Assembly: GCA_001023575.1 (NCBI GenBank)
Contig: CP011489.1
Coordinates: 1,301,001 to 1,365,000, forward strand
Source: Actinobacteria bacterium IMCC26256
GTDB lineage: Bacteria > Actinomycetota > Acidimicrobiia > IMCC26256
Length of the DNA stretch: 64,000 nucleotides
Direction of reading: 5' to 3'
Positions within the stretch are counted from its first letter, which is position 1, and every line of letters begins with the position of its first letter. Under the pieces are notes generated by a model, which saw nothing but the letters and a program-made list of their open reading frames with translations, was not told the DNA's origin and made no database searches. Of this stretch, positions 25,684-34,744 are shown in pieces. Both the position numbers and the translations under genes were made by a program.

Positions 25684-27582
25684 ATGAAGAAAATCTCCTC
25701 TACGCCCTATAGGAAATCCAAAGACGAGGGTGGCGCTGTAGCCGTGATGGTGGCAGTTGTAGCCACTCTCCTTATTGTCTGCTTAGCTTTTGCTATCGAC
25801 ATGGGTTACGCCTGGCAGGTAAAGCGCTCAATGGTGAAATCTACCGATGCGGCTGCTCTGGCTGCAGCCCAGAAAGCCACTGATATCAACAATTTATCTG
25901 TGCGCGGAGCCTGCCCGACCAGCATTAAAGACCAAGCGGTTAGCTACCTGAATGCAAATACATCGGCACCAACGATCGATTTCTGCCAAATGGCTGGCAT
26001 AAGCATAACCCCCTCCAACGCTTCCCAGAGTTCGGGGATAGTAACGGTGCGGGCCAAGCAGACAGCGACGTTCTCCTTCTCCAAACTCTTTGGACTCAAC
26101 TCTAAAGACGTTTATTCCTCGACGACAGCGCGTTGGAACGACGCACCGTTGCTCCCCATAGTCGGGTGTGCAAATAAAGGGGACTCTTCGGATACAAACA
26201 ACAAGGGAGTCTCCGATTGGGTCGCCAACAACTCCGCAACTAGGTCCCCGCTTAAAGTGACCTCAGATTGGAGCGGCAGCGCGAATGCAACACTCTGCTC
26301 TGGAGGGGCTTCCGGAGGGTACGGCATTATCGACCTTGCCAGCAGCCCAAAGGGAACTGGATCGTCTGAGTTCAGTAAGTGCAACTCCTCCAACGCTACC
26401 TATCAAGCGGCGCTAAAAACCAATATTGCTAATTGGCTGGCCTCCGGTTACCCGGCAACCGTCAAGGATGGCGATTACAAGTGCGCTGCAGTTGGGCAGC
26501 TTTATGGAGCGGCAATCGATAAGGCGATCTGTCAAGCGCGAGGAAAAGAAGTGGCAATCCCAATTGTTGATGACTTAAAGGCCAAGAACGATAGTTCCTC
26601 AGGCAAAGATTGGATCGTCCACATCTCGCGTTTTGCCCTTGTAACGATTGACAATTACACGACGGGCACAAACGTAGATAAGTGTTCAACCCTCGCAGCC
26701 GGTAAGCCCGCTAACAAGGAAGGGCAATTTAGGCTTACATCGACACGCAAAACGGCCACGGTCGGCGACCTCTCAATCTCCACTACCCCAACTTGGCCTT
26801 CATCGGTCGTCATTAACACTCCAACCGTACTGACCATTGAGGCCTATAACGGCTCATCGATTACAGTCACGGACGCAAAATTTAGGATAACGCTCTCCAC
26901 TAATAATGGAGCGCCGACAGTACCGCTCCCAAGCACCCCATCAGATTGTAAGTCCGCCGCAAGCGGCGCGAACTCCGTGGTATTCACTTGCAATGTAGTT
27001 CCCAAGAGTTGGGCTAGCAATACAACTGCAACTCAGTCGTTTACATTTACTGCGCTATCCACCAACAATGTTTCCGTTGCGGTGCGTCTGAGCGCAGGTC
27101 AGATTAACGAAAGTTTTCCCGAGAATAACGACCGTGCGGCGACGATAACGGTGACCTCGCAACCGACTACTACAACCTCTTCGACAACCACAACGACCAC
27201 AACCACGACCGTGCCGCCGACTACCACCACAGTCGCTCCCGTCGGCGACTTCTCACGTCTGGTGATGACCTACTTGCGTACAGCGAGTGACAAGAGTTCG
27301 TGCTGCATCGGACTAAACGAACTCTACAGTTATCGAATATGCGCTGTGAATATTGCTACGACTGCGGCAGCTCTCTCCCCATCTGGATGCCTCGATGAAA
27401 ATGACGACGATGACGACGATGACGACGATCGCGATGACTCGATGGGTTCTCAGCAAGCGAGAACAGAGAAACTTCGCCTAATCGGGCATCGGAGTGCGAA
27501 ACGGTCTAGCGCGAAGAGTTCTACCGGTAGGATTACGAAGAGTAGAACCCCAAATAATCGAGTCGAGAGGATTCTCCCGTGA
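25684..27582 (+). CDS. TadG-like pilus-associated protein with Thr stalk and poly-Asp tract
   Basis: The 632-residue protein starts with a basic tail and one membrane helix (about residues 18-40), then the TadG-like pattern VKRSMVKSTDAAALAAAQKA. A long extracellular region contains a CARDB/DUF11-like immunoglobulin domain (about 360-490, from LSISTTPTWPSS to AATITV). A Thr/Pro stalk follows (about 494-519), then a short Cys-containing domain, then nine consecutive Asp residues (about 575-583), and a basic C-terminal tail of about 50 residues. TadG proteins anchor or tip the pilus; the poly-Asp stretch is a possible cation- or surface-binding addition. The stop overlaps the cpaB start. Confidence 0.82.
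   Translation: MKKISSTPYRKSKDEGGAVAVMVAVVATLLIVCLAFAIDMGYAWQVKRSMVKSTDAAALAAAQKATDINNLSVRGACPTSIKDQAVSYLNANTSAPTIDFCQMAGISITPSNASQSSGIVTVRAKQTATFSFSKLFGLNSKDVYSSTTARWNDAPLLPIVGCANKGDSSDTNNKGVSDWVANNSATRSPLKVTSDWSGSANATLCSGGASGGYGIIDLASSPKGTGSSEFSKCNSSNATYQAALKTNIANWLASGYPATVKDGDYKCAAVGQLYGAAIDKAICQARGKEVAIPIVDDLKAKNDSSSGKDWIVHISRFALVTIDNYTTGTNVDKCSTLAAGKPANKEGQFRLTSTRKTATVGDLSISTTPTWPSSVVINTPTVLTIEAYNGSSITVTDAKFRITLSTNNGAPTVPLPSTPSDCKSAASGANSVVFTCNVVPKSWASNTTATQSFTFTALSTNNVSVAVRLSAGQINESFPENNDRAATITVTSQPTTTTSSTTTTTTTTTVPPTTTTVAPVGDFSRLVMTYLRTASDKSSCCIGLNELYSYRICAVNIATTAAALSPSGCLDENDDDDDDDDDRDDSMGSQQARTEKLRLIGHRSAKRSSAKSSTGRITKSRTPNNRVERILP
27163..27240 (+). repeat. Thr-codon repeat region (stalk) in the TadG-like gene
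   Basis: A run dominated by ACN codons with a few Ser, Val and Pro codons encodes a Thr/Pro-rich stalk. Such low-complexity DNA is prone to slippage, and the encoded stalk is typical of extended cell-surface linkers. Confidence 0.8.
27403..27429 (+). repeat. Three perfect GACGACGAT repeats encoding nine Asp
   Basis: Three identical tandem 9-base units encode nine aspartates inside the TadG-like protein. Gain or loss of one unit keeps the frame, so the tract could vary in length between strains. Confidence 0.9.
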
Positions 27583-28328
27583 ATCGCAGAGTAGGCGGAA
27601 TCATTGCCGCTGTAGTTTTGGCACTTTTCGGAGCCGTATTGGTACTCGCCTATGCGGGGAATGCCGATTCGCGCGCTCAGGAAGGACAGAAACTCGTTTC
27701 GGTATTCGTTGTGCAGAGCGAGATACCTGCTGGTACCTCCGTGAACGAGTTAGGTGATCGAGTTGCGAAGAAACCGCTCCCAAAGACCGCCGTTGCGGAA
27801 GGCGCAATCACAGACCTTGAACAGGTTAAGGGCTTGGTCTCAGGTGCGGTACTCGTTACAGGGGAACAATTAATACGAGCCCGTTTTACGACGCCCTCAG
27901 CATTCCAATCAACAGGCTCATCATTATCAATTCCCCCCGGGCTTGTGACCACGACGATCTCTCTCAGCGCCGATCGCGCCGTGGGTGGTGTTCTTACACC
28001 TGGTTCGACTGTTCTAGTCACTGCTTCCTTCCCCTCCGATGGCTCCATACCAACGCAGACAGGTGTAATTCTTCAGAGAATTCTTGTAACCAATGTTCAG
28101 GTGGCAGACCCATCTGCAGTAGCTGCAGATGGAGCGGCGACTCCGGATGCAAATCTCCCTGGGGTATCGCCACAGGGAGAGATTCTTGTGACGCTCGCTA
28201 TCGAACCAGCGAGCCTTACGAAACTTATTTACGCAGCAGAGCACGGAACAATTTGGCTCTCCGCTGATCCCAAGACTGCACCGAACGCACCAGGCGGAGC
28301 AGCAACACGTAGCTCGGTATATCAGTGA
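27579..28328 (+). CDS. cpaB: CpaB/RcpC-like pilus assembly protein
   Basis: The 249-residue protein has an N-terminal membrane anchor (about residues 7-26) and an SAF domain: VFVVQSEIPAGTSVNELGDRVAKKPLP, then VLVTGEQLIRARF and the C-terminal Flp pilus assembly region with VSADRAVGG-like ISLSADRAVGGVLTPGSTVLV. CpaB/RcpC proteins sit at the outer face of the membrane in Tad systems. The start is GTG 27579, overlapping the previous stop as GTGA. Its own stop overlaps the next GTG the same way. Confidence 0.88.
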   Translation: MNRRVGGIIAAVVLALFGAVLVLAYAGNADSRAQEGQKLVSVFVVQSEIPAGTSVNELGDRVAKKPLPKTAVAEGAITDLEQVKGLVSGAVLVTGEQLIRARFTTPSAFQSTGSSLSIPPGLVTTTISLSADRAVGGVLTPGSTVLVTASFPSDGSIPTQTGVILQRILVTNVQVADPSAVAADGAATPDANLPGVSPQGEILVTLAIEPASLTKLIYAAEHGTIWLSADPKTAPNAPGGAATRSSVYQ

Positions 28329-29548
28329 GCGGAATTTTTCTAGCTGGGTCAGATGACTCATGGGAGGAGTCCGTCCGCAAGGCGTTCGGCGGAACTATTA
28401 GTGGCGAACTCAGAGCATGGAACGAAAGCAGCGAAGACGACACGAGCAAAACGCTCGGGGATATCAGATCAATCGAGCCTCTAGTCGTCACCGTAGGCCC
28501 GGCACTAGGCACTGAATCGGCCCTCAAACTCTGCAGCGAGATTGATGAGAGTTTCCCTGAGATATGCGTCGTACTGGTCTCAGAACCCGGCGACGGAGTA
28601 TTCGAACGCGCTCTACGCTCAGGAGTAAGAGATGTTGTCTCCCCACTTGCTGATGGCTCCGAGATTCGCGAGACCCTTGATAGAGCCAAGGATACAGCGC
28701 TCAAACGCAGATCTAACCTCTCCTCTGGGACTCTAAACACGGAGACCCAATCACGCGTGATCGCGGTCGTCTCTCCAAAAGGCGGAGCTGGCAAGACTGC
28801 AATCTCGACGAACCTAGCTGTGGGGCTTGCTCAGCAACTCCCAGGACAAGTCGTGGTCATGGACCTTGACGTGCAGTTCGGCGATGTCGGACACGCACTG
28901 CGGCTACTACCCGAGCGAACATTAAGTGATGTGGTCGCTCAAGGGTCACGCCTCGATGCGACAGTCGTGAAGGCCTGCCTAACTCCACACCCAAGTGGAT
29001 TATTCGTTCTCTCCGCGCCTGATACCCCTGCCGAGGCAGACGATGTCTCTCCTGAGCAGATTACAAAGATCATTGAGATTCTTGCGAAGGACTTCAAGTA
29101 CGTAATTCTCGATACCGCCGCTGGTCTAGATGAATTCACATTGACCGCTATGGAGAGCGCAACCGACCTTCTTCTTGTCTGCGCAACTGATGTGGCTAGC
29201 ACTCGGAGCATGCGCAAAGAGATCGAGGCTTTCGATCAGATTGGCCTCACAACTCAGCGGCGGCACTTTGCGCTTAACCGTGCAGATGCCCGAGTTGGTC
29301 TAGAGATACGAGACATCGAGGGAACAATCGGAATGGAGGTCAATGTTGCGATTCCTTCGTCGCGCAACGTTCCCCTATCCATGAACCAAGGAACTCCAAT
29401 TCTCGAGTCGTCTCCAAGAACCCCGGTTGCACGCGCATACGGTGAACTCGTAAATCATTTCCTCGCACCGCCCAACGACTCGCCGACCTTAACAACATCT
29501 ACAGAAGCCGCTGTGTCCCGCTTCAGGCGCAAGCGCGAAGTTCGATGA
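28325..29548 (+). CDS. cpaE: CpaE/TadZ-like MinD-family ATPase
   Basis: The 407-residue protein has an N-terminal receiver-like domain (about residues 1-125) whose phospho-acceptor Asp is not evident (VVTVGPALG occupies that strand), and a MinD/ParA-type ATPase domain. The deviant Walker A is SPKGGAGKTAIS (about 151-162), followed by VMDLDVQFGD and YVILDTAAGLDE. TadZ/CpaE proteins place the pilus machine at a cell pole or other site. Start GTG 28325 overlaps the cpaB stop; the stop overlaps cpaF as ATGA. Confidence 0.9.
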   Translation: MSGIFLAGSDDSWEESVRKAFGGTISGELRAWNESSEDDTSKTLGDIRSIEPLVVTVGPALGTESALKLCSEIDESFPEICVVLVSEPGDGVFERALRSGVRDVVSPLADGSEIRETLDRAKDTALKRRSNLSSGTLNTETQSRVIAVVSPKGGAGKTAISTNLAVGLAQQLPGQVVVMDLDVQFGDVGHALRLLPERTLSDVVAQGSRLDATVVKACLTPHPSGLFVLSAPDTPAEADDVSPEQITKIIEILAKDFKYVILDTAAGLDEFTLTAMESATDLLLVCATDVASTRSMRKEIEAFDQIGLTTQRRHFALNRADARVGLEIRDIEGTIGMEVNVAIPSSRNVPLSMNQGTPILESSPRTPVARAYGELVNHFLAPPNDSPTLTTSTEAAVSRFRRKREVR

Positions 29549-30951
29549 GCCTAAAGGATCGACTCGTAGGGGCGAATGACAATGCCCTTCCACCGCAGCA
29601 CCATTCGGTGACATCTACGGCTAGTGAAACAACGTTCGATCCTTCTGCGGCACCTGTTGCCGATCCTTTTGTTCTCATCAAGCGCAGGGCCCAGGATGCG
29701 TTGTTTGCTCGCCTCGGTTCACGCCTTTACGACTCATCTCTCGGAGAGGACCAACTCGACTCATATGTAGTGCAGGAACTCTCTCGAGTGATCGATGCTG
29801 AGCGCGTGCCCTTGACTCCCGCAGAGAGGGCACGCATAGTCGCCGAAATCTGTGACGATGTGCTCGGCTACGGAGCGATTGAACGGTTCCTATCCGATCC
29901 TGAGATCACAGAGGTTATGGTGAACTCGCTTGATTCGATCTACGTAGAGCGCGCAGGGCGCCTAGTTAGAACAAATGCTCGGTACGTCTCAGAGGAGCAC
30001 CTCAGGCAGGTTATTGAGCGCATCGTCTCAAAGGTGGGGCGTCGCATCGACGAGTCTTCTCCAATGGTCGACGCCCGCTTGCCCGACGGAAGCCGCGTAA
30101 ACGCAGTCATCCCTCCCCTCTCTATCGATGGGCCAGTTTTAACCATTCGAAAATTCTCGGAGAAGGCCTACTCACTCCACGATCTTGCTGGTATGCGGGC
30201 CCTCACGGAGCAGATGATCGACCTCTTAAGAGCCTGCGTCGAGGGGCGCCTGAACATCTTGGTCTCTGGTGGTACTGGCACCGGAAAAACAACGATGCTG
30301 AATGCTCTCTCACAGTTCATACCTAATGGTGATCGTGTTGTAACTATTGAGGACGCCGCAGAGCTTCGTTTGGTGCAGAACCATGTAGTGCGTATGGAGA
30401 GCCGGCCACCCAACATCGAAGGCAAAGGGGAGGTCTCGATTCGTGATCTAGTGCGTAATGCGCTGCGCATGCGCCCCGACCGCATCATCGTGGGAGAAGT
30501 TCGCGGTGCGGAGGCTCTTGACATGCTCCAGGCAATGAACACCGGGCACGAGGGTTCTCTCTCTACCCTGCACGCTAACTCTCCAAGAGATGCTCTCTCT
30601 AGGCTCGAGACAATGGTGCTTATGGGTGGAGTCGATCTGCCGGTCCGAGCTATCCGAGAGCAGGCAGCCTCGGCTATCGATCTTGTAATTCACGTGAGTC
30701 GATTGCGAGATGGAACACGCCGGATTACTCAGGTCGCAGAGGTCAATGGCATGGAGGGAGACCGCCTCCTCCTCACTGACCTATTCGGTTTCGACTATGA
30801 AGCAGGGATTGATGAAAACGGCTTCTTTATTGGGGATCCGTTTAGCACTGGCCTGCGGCCTAACTTCTTAAACAAACTCCGCGACCAAGGGGTCGAGGTC
30901 CCCGATTCAGTCTTTGTTCTCTCAGAGCGAACCAAGAATCAGGGTCGATGA
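29545..30951 (+). CDS. cpaF: CpaF/TadA secretion ATPase
   Basis: This 468-residue hexameric ATPase of the type II/IV secretion superfamily powers Flp pilus assembly from the cytoplasmic face. It has the N-terminal three-helix region, the SSMVDARLPDGSRVNAVIPP segment, Walker A SGGTGTGKTTMLN (about residues 241-253), the Asp box TIEDAAEL, Walker B RIIVGEVRGAEA, and the His box GSLSTLHANSPRDAL. All expected catalytic elements are intact. It is flanked by overlapping cpaE and VWA-tadB genes. Confidence 0.95.
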   Translation: MSLKDRLVGANDNALPPQHHSVTSTASETTFDPSAAPVADPFVLIKRRAQDALFARLGSRLYDSSLGEDQLDSYVVQELSRVIDAERVPLTPAERARIVAEICDDVLGYGAIERFLSDPEITEVMVNSLDSIYVERAGRLVRTNARYVSEEHLRQVIERIVSKVGRRIDESSPMVDARLPDGSRVNAVIPPLSIDGPVLTIRKFSEKAYSLHDLAGMRALTEQMIDLLRACVEGRLNILVSGGTGTGKTTMLNALSQFIPNGDRVVTIEDAAELRLVQNHVVRMESRPPNIEGKGEVSIRDLVRNALRMRPDRIIVGEVRGAEALDMLQAMNTGHEGSLSTLHANSPRDALSRLETMVLMGGVDLPVRAIREQAASAIDLVIHVSRLRDGTRRITQVAEVNGMEGDRLLLTDLFGFDYEAGIDENGFFIGDPFSTGLRPNFLNKLRDQGVEVPDSVFVLSERTKNQGR

Positions 30952-32849
30952 TCTCGCGCAAGGGATCACTCTTCTCGCTAGCCGCTGCTGCGATTTTTAC
31001 AGCAGCCCTCTTCCCCGCTGTCGCCGATGCCGCAGACTCTGTAGTTGTGAGCGGCGCAGACCTGAGTGCTGCACCAAAAGTAACGCTTACAGTCGCTGTC
31101 ACCGCCGCATCAGGGTCGCCAACTCTCAACTCCTCCGCCTTTACAGTCCTCGAGACCACATCTAAGCGAAGCGCCAAAGTAGTCGGTCTCCCTGGGGACG
31201 CGTCACAGGTTGCTCTAGTCATCGACACATCCGGAAGCATGTCTGGGGCTGGGCTTAGCGGAGCAAAGGCTGCAGCGGTCGCTCTTCTAGGGCAACTCCC
31301 CCCCGCCGCATCGGTCTCAGTCACTGGCTTTGGAAATACGCCTTACGTGGCCAGCAGTTTCACAACCGATCGCGCTGCTACAACCTCGGCAATCAACAAT
31401 TTGAAGGCGAATGGAGAGACTGCTCTCAACGACGCCGTCTCAATGGGCGCTAAAAGCTTCACCTCAGCGCGTCGCACTCTTGTAGTACTCACCGATGGTC
31501 GCGACACTGTAAGCACCAACTCAACGCAGCAGGCCACAAAAGATGTCAAGGACTCGAACTCAGTTGTCTACGGAGTTGTGCTCGATACCGCAGACTCTGA
31601 TGTAGTGGCTCCAACCGCCTACGCCGCTGCGTCGGGTGGCCAGGTCGCACGAGCCACCGACCCAAGTGGTCTTCGAGGAATCTTCACTAAAATTGGGAGC
31701 GAGTTGGCCTCTCAGTACCAGATCAGTTTTATCTCCACCGGTAAAGGCTCTACCGGTTTCACTGTCCGGGTTGCTACCCCTGAGGGGAATAAATCCGGGG
31801 CCATCCGAGTGAACCTCCCGGCATCGCCTACAGATGCAGGCGCCGAGGAGGCGTTGCCGAATCCAACCACCCCATCGGGTAACACCAGCGGCTCTAAAGG
31901 CGCAGGATCATCTCCCTTGCTTCTCATCCTTGGCCTTGTAGCGATAATGGGGGCTGTCGGGGTTGGGGCATTCGCTTTTCTCTCAAATAGCGCCCCTAAG
32001 AGCCAACTTGCTGGGGGCAAAAATCCAAACAGTTCCTCACCAACGATGCTTAGCGAAATCAAACGTGGGGCTACTGCTCTGGCCGAGCAGTCACTGCGTG
32101 CTGCAGAGGGTGGAGATGCTCTAAATAAGGCTCTGGAACGCGCAGGTATCGACATGCGCCCCGCCGAGTACATACTCGCTGTTGGTCTGTCAATTCTCGT
32201 ATCTGGAGTTGTTGGGCTTCTGCTAGGTCAACTAGTGATGGCGATCATCTTCGCACTGATCGCATTCTTCGTAGCGCGATTGATCCTTACGAGAAAGATC
32301 GCTAAACGACAATTGGCATTCGCAGACCAGTTAGAGCAGACATTACCTTTGTTAGCAGGAAGCCTTCGCGCTGGGTTCAGCGTTACACAGGCAATTGATG
32401 CAGTAGCCCGTGAATCTGAGTCTCCGACAGCAGATGAATTTGGCAGAGTGGTGACAGAGACAAGACTCGGCAAAGATTTAAATGATGCGCTTGCAGCGCT
32501 CGCCGAACGCACAGAGAACCCAGACTTTAAATGGGTTGTACAGGCAATGGAGATCCATAGAGCAGTCGGCGGAGACCTAGCAGAGGTGCTTGATAATGTC
32601 TTCTCAACGATTCGTGACCGCAACTCTGTTCGCAGACAGATTCAAGCACTAGGCGCTGAGGGTCGTCTCTCAGCTGCGGTTTTAATTGCACTCCCCTTTG
32701 GTGCAGCGATGTTCATTCAATTGATTAACCCTGGATACCTAGGGTTGCTCTTTCAATCGGCCCTTGGATGGACACTACTGATTACAGCACTTATATCTAT
32801 AGGAATTGGGTCGCTATGGATTAAGCGGCTTCTAAAGGTCGAGTACTAG
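30948..32849 (+). CDS. tadB: VWA domain fused to TadB (type II secretion F) protein
   Basis: The 633-residue polypeptide has an N-terminal signal-like segment (about residues 1-29), a von Willebrand factor A domain with an intact metal site (D93, S95, S97 in DTSGSMS; T159; D183 in LTDGRD), a Ser/Gly/Pro linker, a membrane helix (about 323-345), then a complete TadB/T2SSF module (about 370-633) with ALERAGIDMRPAEY, LEQTLPLLAGSLRAGFS and WVVQAMEIHRAVGGDLAEVL. The VWA part should face outside and the T2SSF part the cytoplasm and membrane. The ATG overlaps the cpaF stop and there is no internal stop or frameshift, so the fusion is genuine in this sequence. Confidence 0.9.
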   Translation: MISRKGSLFSLAAAAIFTAALFPAVADAADSVVVSGADLSAAPKVTLTVAVTAASGSPTLNSSAFTVLETTSKRSAKVVGLPGDASQVALVIDTSGSMSGAGLSGAKAAAVALLGQLPPAASVSVTGFGNTPYVASSFTTDRAATTSAINNLKANGETALNDAVSMGAKSFTSARRTLVVLTDGRDTVSTNSTQQATKDVKDSNSVVYGVVLDTADSDVVAPTAYAAASGGQVARATDPSGLRGIFTKIGSELASQYQISFISTGKGSTGFTVRVATPEGNKSGAIRVNLPASPTDAGAEEALPNPTTPSGNTSGSKGAGSSPLLLILGLVAIMGAVGVGAFAFLSNSAPKSQLAGGKNPNSSSPTMLSEIKRGATALAEQSLRAAEGGDALNKALERAGIDMRPAEYILAVGLSILVSGVVGLLLGQLVMAIIFALIAFFVARLILTRKIAKRQLAFADQLEQTLPLLAGSLRAGFSVTQAIDAVARESESPTADEFGRVVTETRLGKDLNDALAALAERTENPDFKWVVQAMEIHRAVGGDLAEVLDNVFSTIRDRNSVRRQIQALGAEGRLSAAVLIALPFGAAMFIQLINPGYLGLLFQSALGWTLLITALISIGIGSLWIKRLLKVEY

Positions 32850-32857
32850 GAGCGATT

Positions 32858-33769
32858 ATGTCGATAACTTTGATACTCGGAGCGTTATGCGTTGGGGCCG
32901 CTATACCCATAACTTGGTGGGCGCTAAGTGGACCCCCAACGCAGAGGCAGTTCGCCAAGAGCAACCTGCAATCTGGTGGATCCATAGAGGTTGACCTTCG
33001 GAGGCAACTCTTGGAGAAGTCTGCCTCTGAGCGCATGCTCTCACCGATGATGCAGCGCTTCGCCGAGCGAGGCAAACGAATTACACCAACCGGTGCTAAC
33101 GAAAACCTGCAACAGAGGATTCAACTTGCTGGGCTAACCGATACTTGGACAGTCGAGAAAGCATTCGCTTTTAAAGCTATTTTCGGATTGGCGGGTGGAG
33201 TTTTAGCGCTTGTTTTGATTCTCTCTAATCCAACGGGGCTCATGATTGTCACCTCGCTAGTTATTGCAGCATTGCTGTATTTCGCTCCGGATCTATACCT
33301 GCGCTCAAAGGCGACAGAGCGACAAAAACGCATTGAACAGCAATTGGCAGACACGCTTGACCAGATAACAATCTGTGTCGAGGCAGGGCTCTCATTTGAT
33401 AATGCAGTGCTTCGTATTGCTAACGGAGCGGGCCCTCTTCCCGAAGAGTTAGGTCGCACGCTCCAAGACGTACAGTTAGGGGTACCCCGATCACAGGCCC
33501 TCGAGCGGTTAACTGAAAGAACTAATGTGCCAGACCTACGTGGCTTCATTCATGCATTTAATCAAGCCGAAAAATACGGCATTCCAGTTGCGCAGATTCT
33601 TAGGGTTCAGTCTTCTGAGATTCGACTGAAGCGCCGACAACGCGCTGAAGAGATGGCGATGAAGTTGCCTGTGAAACTCGTCTTCCCCGTGATCCTGTTC
33701 ATACTCCCAGCTCTCTTTGTAGTTGTCGCTGGCCCTGCGGTGATCAGACTCTCCCAGACGTCGTTCTAG
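32858..33769 (+). CDS. tadC: TadC-like platform protein (type II secretion F)
   Basis: The 303-residue inner-membrane protein has an N-terminal helix (about residues 2-20), a pair of helices around 98-142, and a C-terminal helix pair (about 270-298). The T2SSF domain is marked by RIEQQLADTLDQITICVEAGLSFDNAVLRIA and RAEEMAMKLPVKLVFPVILFILPA. It should pair with TadB as the platform on which the pilus is built. ATG 32858 is preceded by AGGAG, eight bases after tadB. Confidence 0.93.
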   Translation: MSITLILGALCVGAAIPITWWALSGPPTQRQFAKSNLQSGGSIEVDLRRQLLEKSASERMLSPMMQRFAERGKRITPTGANENLQQRIQLAGLTDTWTVEKAFAFKAIFGLAGGVLALVLILSNPTGLMIVTSLVIAALLYFAPDLYLRSKATERQKRIEQQLADTLDQITICVEAGLSFDNAVLRIANGAGPLPEELGRTLQDVQLGVPRSQALERLTERTNVPDLRGFIHAFNQAEKYGIPVAQILRVQSSEIRLKRRQRAEEMAMKLPVKLVFPVILFILPALFVVVAGPAVIRLSQTSF

Positions 33770-33777
33770 GAAGCGTT

Positions 33778-34740
33778 GTGACAGCCTTCAAAGCGACTAC
33801 CGCAGCGGATCTCCTGAACACCCCCACAGCTAATCTCCACATCGGTGCGGCCCCAGTTGCTACGGGGCTTGCACCACTCGATGATGCACTCCATGGAGGC
33901 CTTCGCATCGGAGACCTTTCTGTCCTAGCGGGTCGCCCAGGTATCGGCAAGACGGTGACCGCTCTCCAGATTGCCCGTAATGCTGCCCTAGATGGGAGGG
34001 CGGTGACATTTGTCTGTAGTGAACACTCAAATAGCGCACTATTAGAGAGACTTCTTGTTCTCGAGGCGCGCTCAATCGCTAGAGAAGATGAATCCCACTT
34101 AATCGACTCTGCAATTCATGAAGTCATCGACTCCGCTCGAGGCGGCTCACGACATGGCTCTCTATCTCCATTAGGCGAAGAGGTATTGTCAAGAGTCTCA
34201 CAGTATGGATCGAGATTCGTCATCACTGGAATCGACTCCTCCAATTTTAGTTTCCATCAACTAGAAGCCTTATCGCCACCTGCTGAAGGCCTGCTTATAG
34301 TGGATCGACTCGATGCAAGGAGTTCAAGCCAGGACGGCATCGAGTCCATTACCACCGCAGATTTTGCCTCAGCTTTAAAGTCAATCGCAACGAGATTAGG
34401 TATTTCTGTCCTTGCGACTTGTGGCACGAATCAAGGAGGCATGGATGCACGTCGGCTTGCAATCTCAGGTATCAAGGATGCTGCATCGCTAGATCCATTC
34501 TGCGACTTAATCTTGATACTTAACGAGAAGGCGCGAGCGGTTGCCGATGTCGCTATCGCCTTCAATCCTGCAAAAAGCGATGAGTTCTCTCGTCAAGTGT
34601 TGATCACTGTCGAGAAGAACCGTGCAGGTAGGGGCAGCGTCAACATTGAGTTCGATAAGGACTTTGAGTTCTATCGACTAAATCCCCAAGGATCCTTCCT
34701 CATTGAGAAACTCCTTAGTGATGTGAGATCCGAAGGATGA
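33778..34740 (+). CDS. DnaB/RecA-like ATPase at the end of the Tad operon
   Basis: The 320-residue protein resembles the C-terminal ATPase domain of DnaB helicase without its N-terminal domain. It has LDDALHGGLRIGDLSVLAGRPGIGKTVTA (Walker A at residues 52-59), a Walker B-like LLIVD (172-176), a sensor-like stretch GISVLATCG, and the DnaB-style ending VEKNRAGRGSVNIEFDKDFEF. The usual DYLQLM after Walker B is replaced by DRLDARSS. GTG 33778 follows an AGGAAG site, nine bases after tadC, so it looks cotranscribed with the pilus genes. It is too divergent to call the replicative helicase; a regulatory or motor role is an inference. Confidence 0.82.
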   Translation: MTAFKATTAADLLNTPTANLHIGAAPVATGLAPLDDALHGGLRIGDLSVLAGRPGIGKTVTALQIARNAALDGRAVTFVCSEHSNSALLERLLVLEARSIAREDESHLIDSAIHEVIDSARGGSRHGSLSPLGEEVLSRVSQYGSRFVITGIDSSNFSFHQLEALSPPAEGLLIVDRLDARSSSQDGIESITTADFASALKSIATRLGISVLATCGTNQGGMDARRLAISGIKDAASLDPFCDLILILNEKARAVADVAIAFNPAKSDEFSRQVLITVEKNRAGRGSVNIEFDKDFEFYRLNPQGSFLIEKLLSDVRSEG

Positions 34741-34744
34741 CGAA

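Noticed and set aside
27436-27579. Possible frameshift after the poly-Asp repeat in the TadG-like gene, suggested by the abrupt basic tail
   Set aside because: The other two forward frames reach stop codons soon after the repeat and the native frame runs exactly into the overlapping cpaB start, so the frame is intact.
33778-34740. Calling the DnaB-like gene the replicative helicase
   Set aside because: The N-terminal DnaB domain and DYLQLM motif are missing and the context is a pilus operon.
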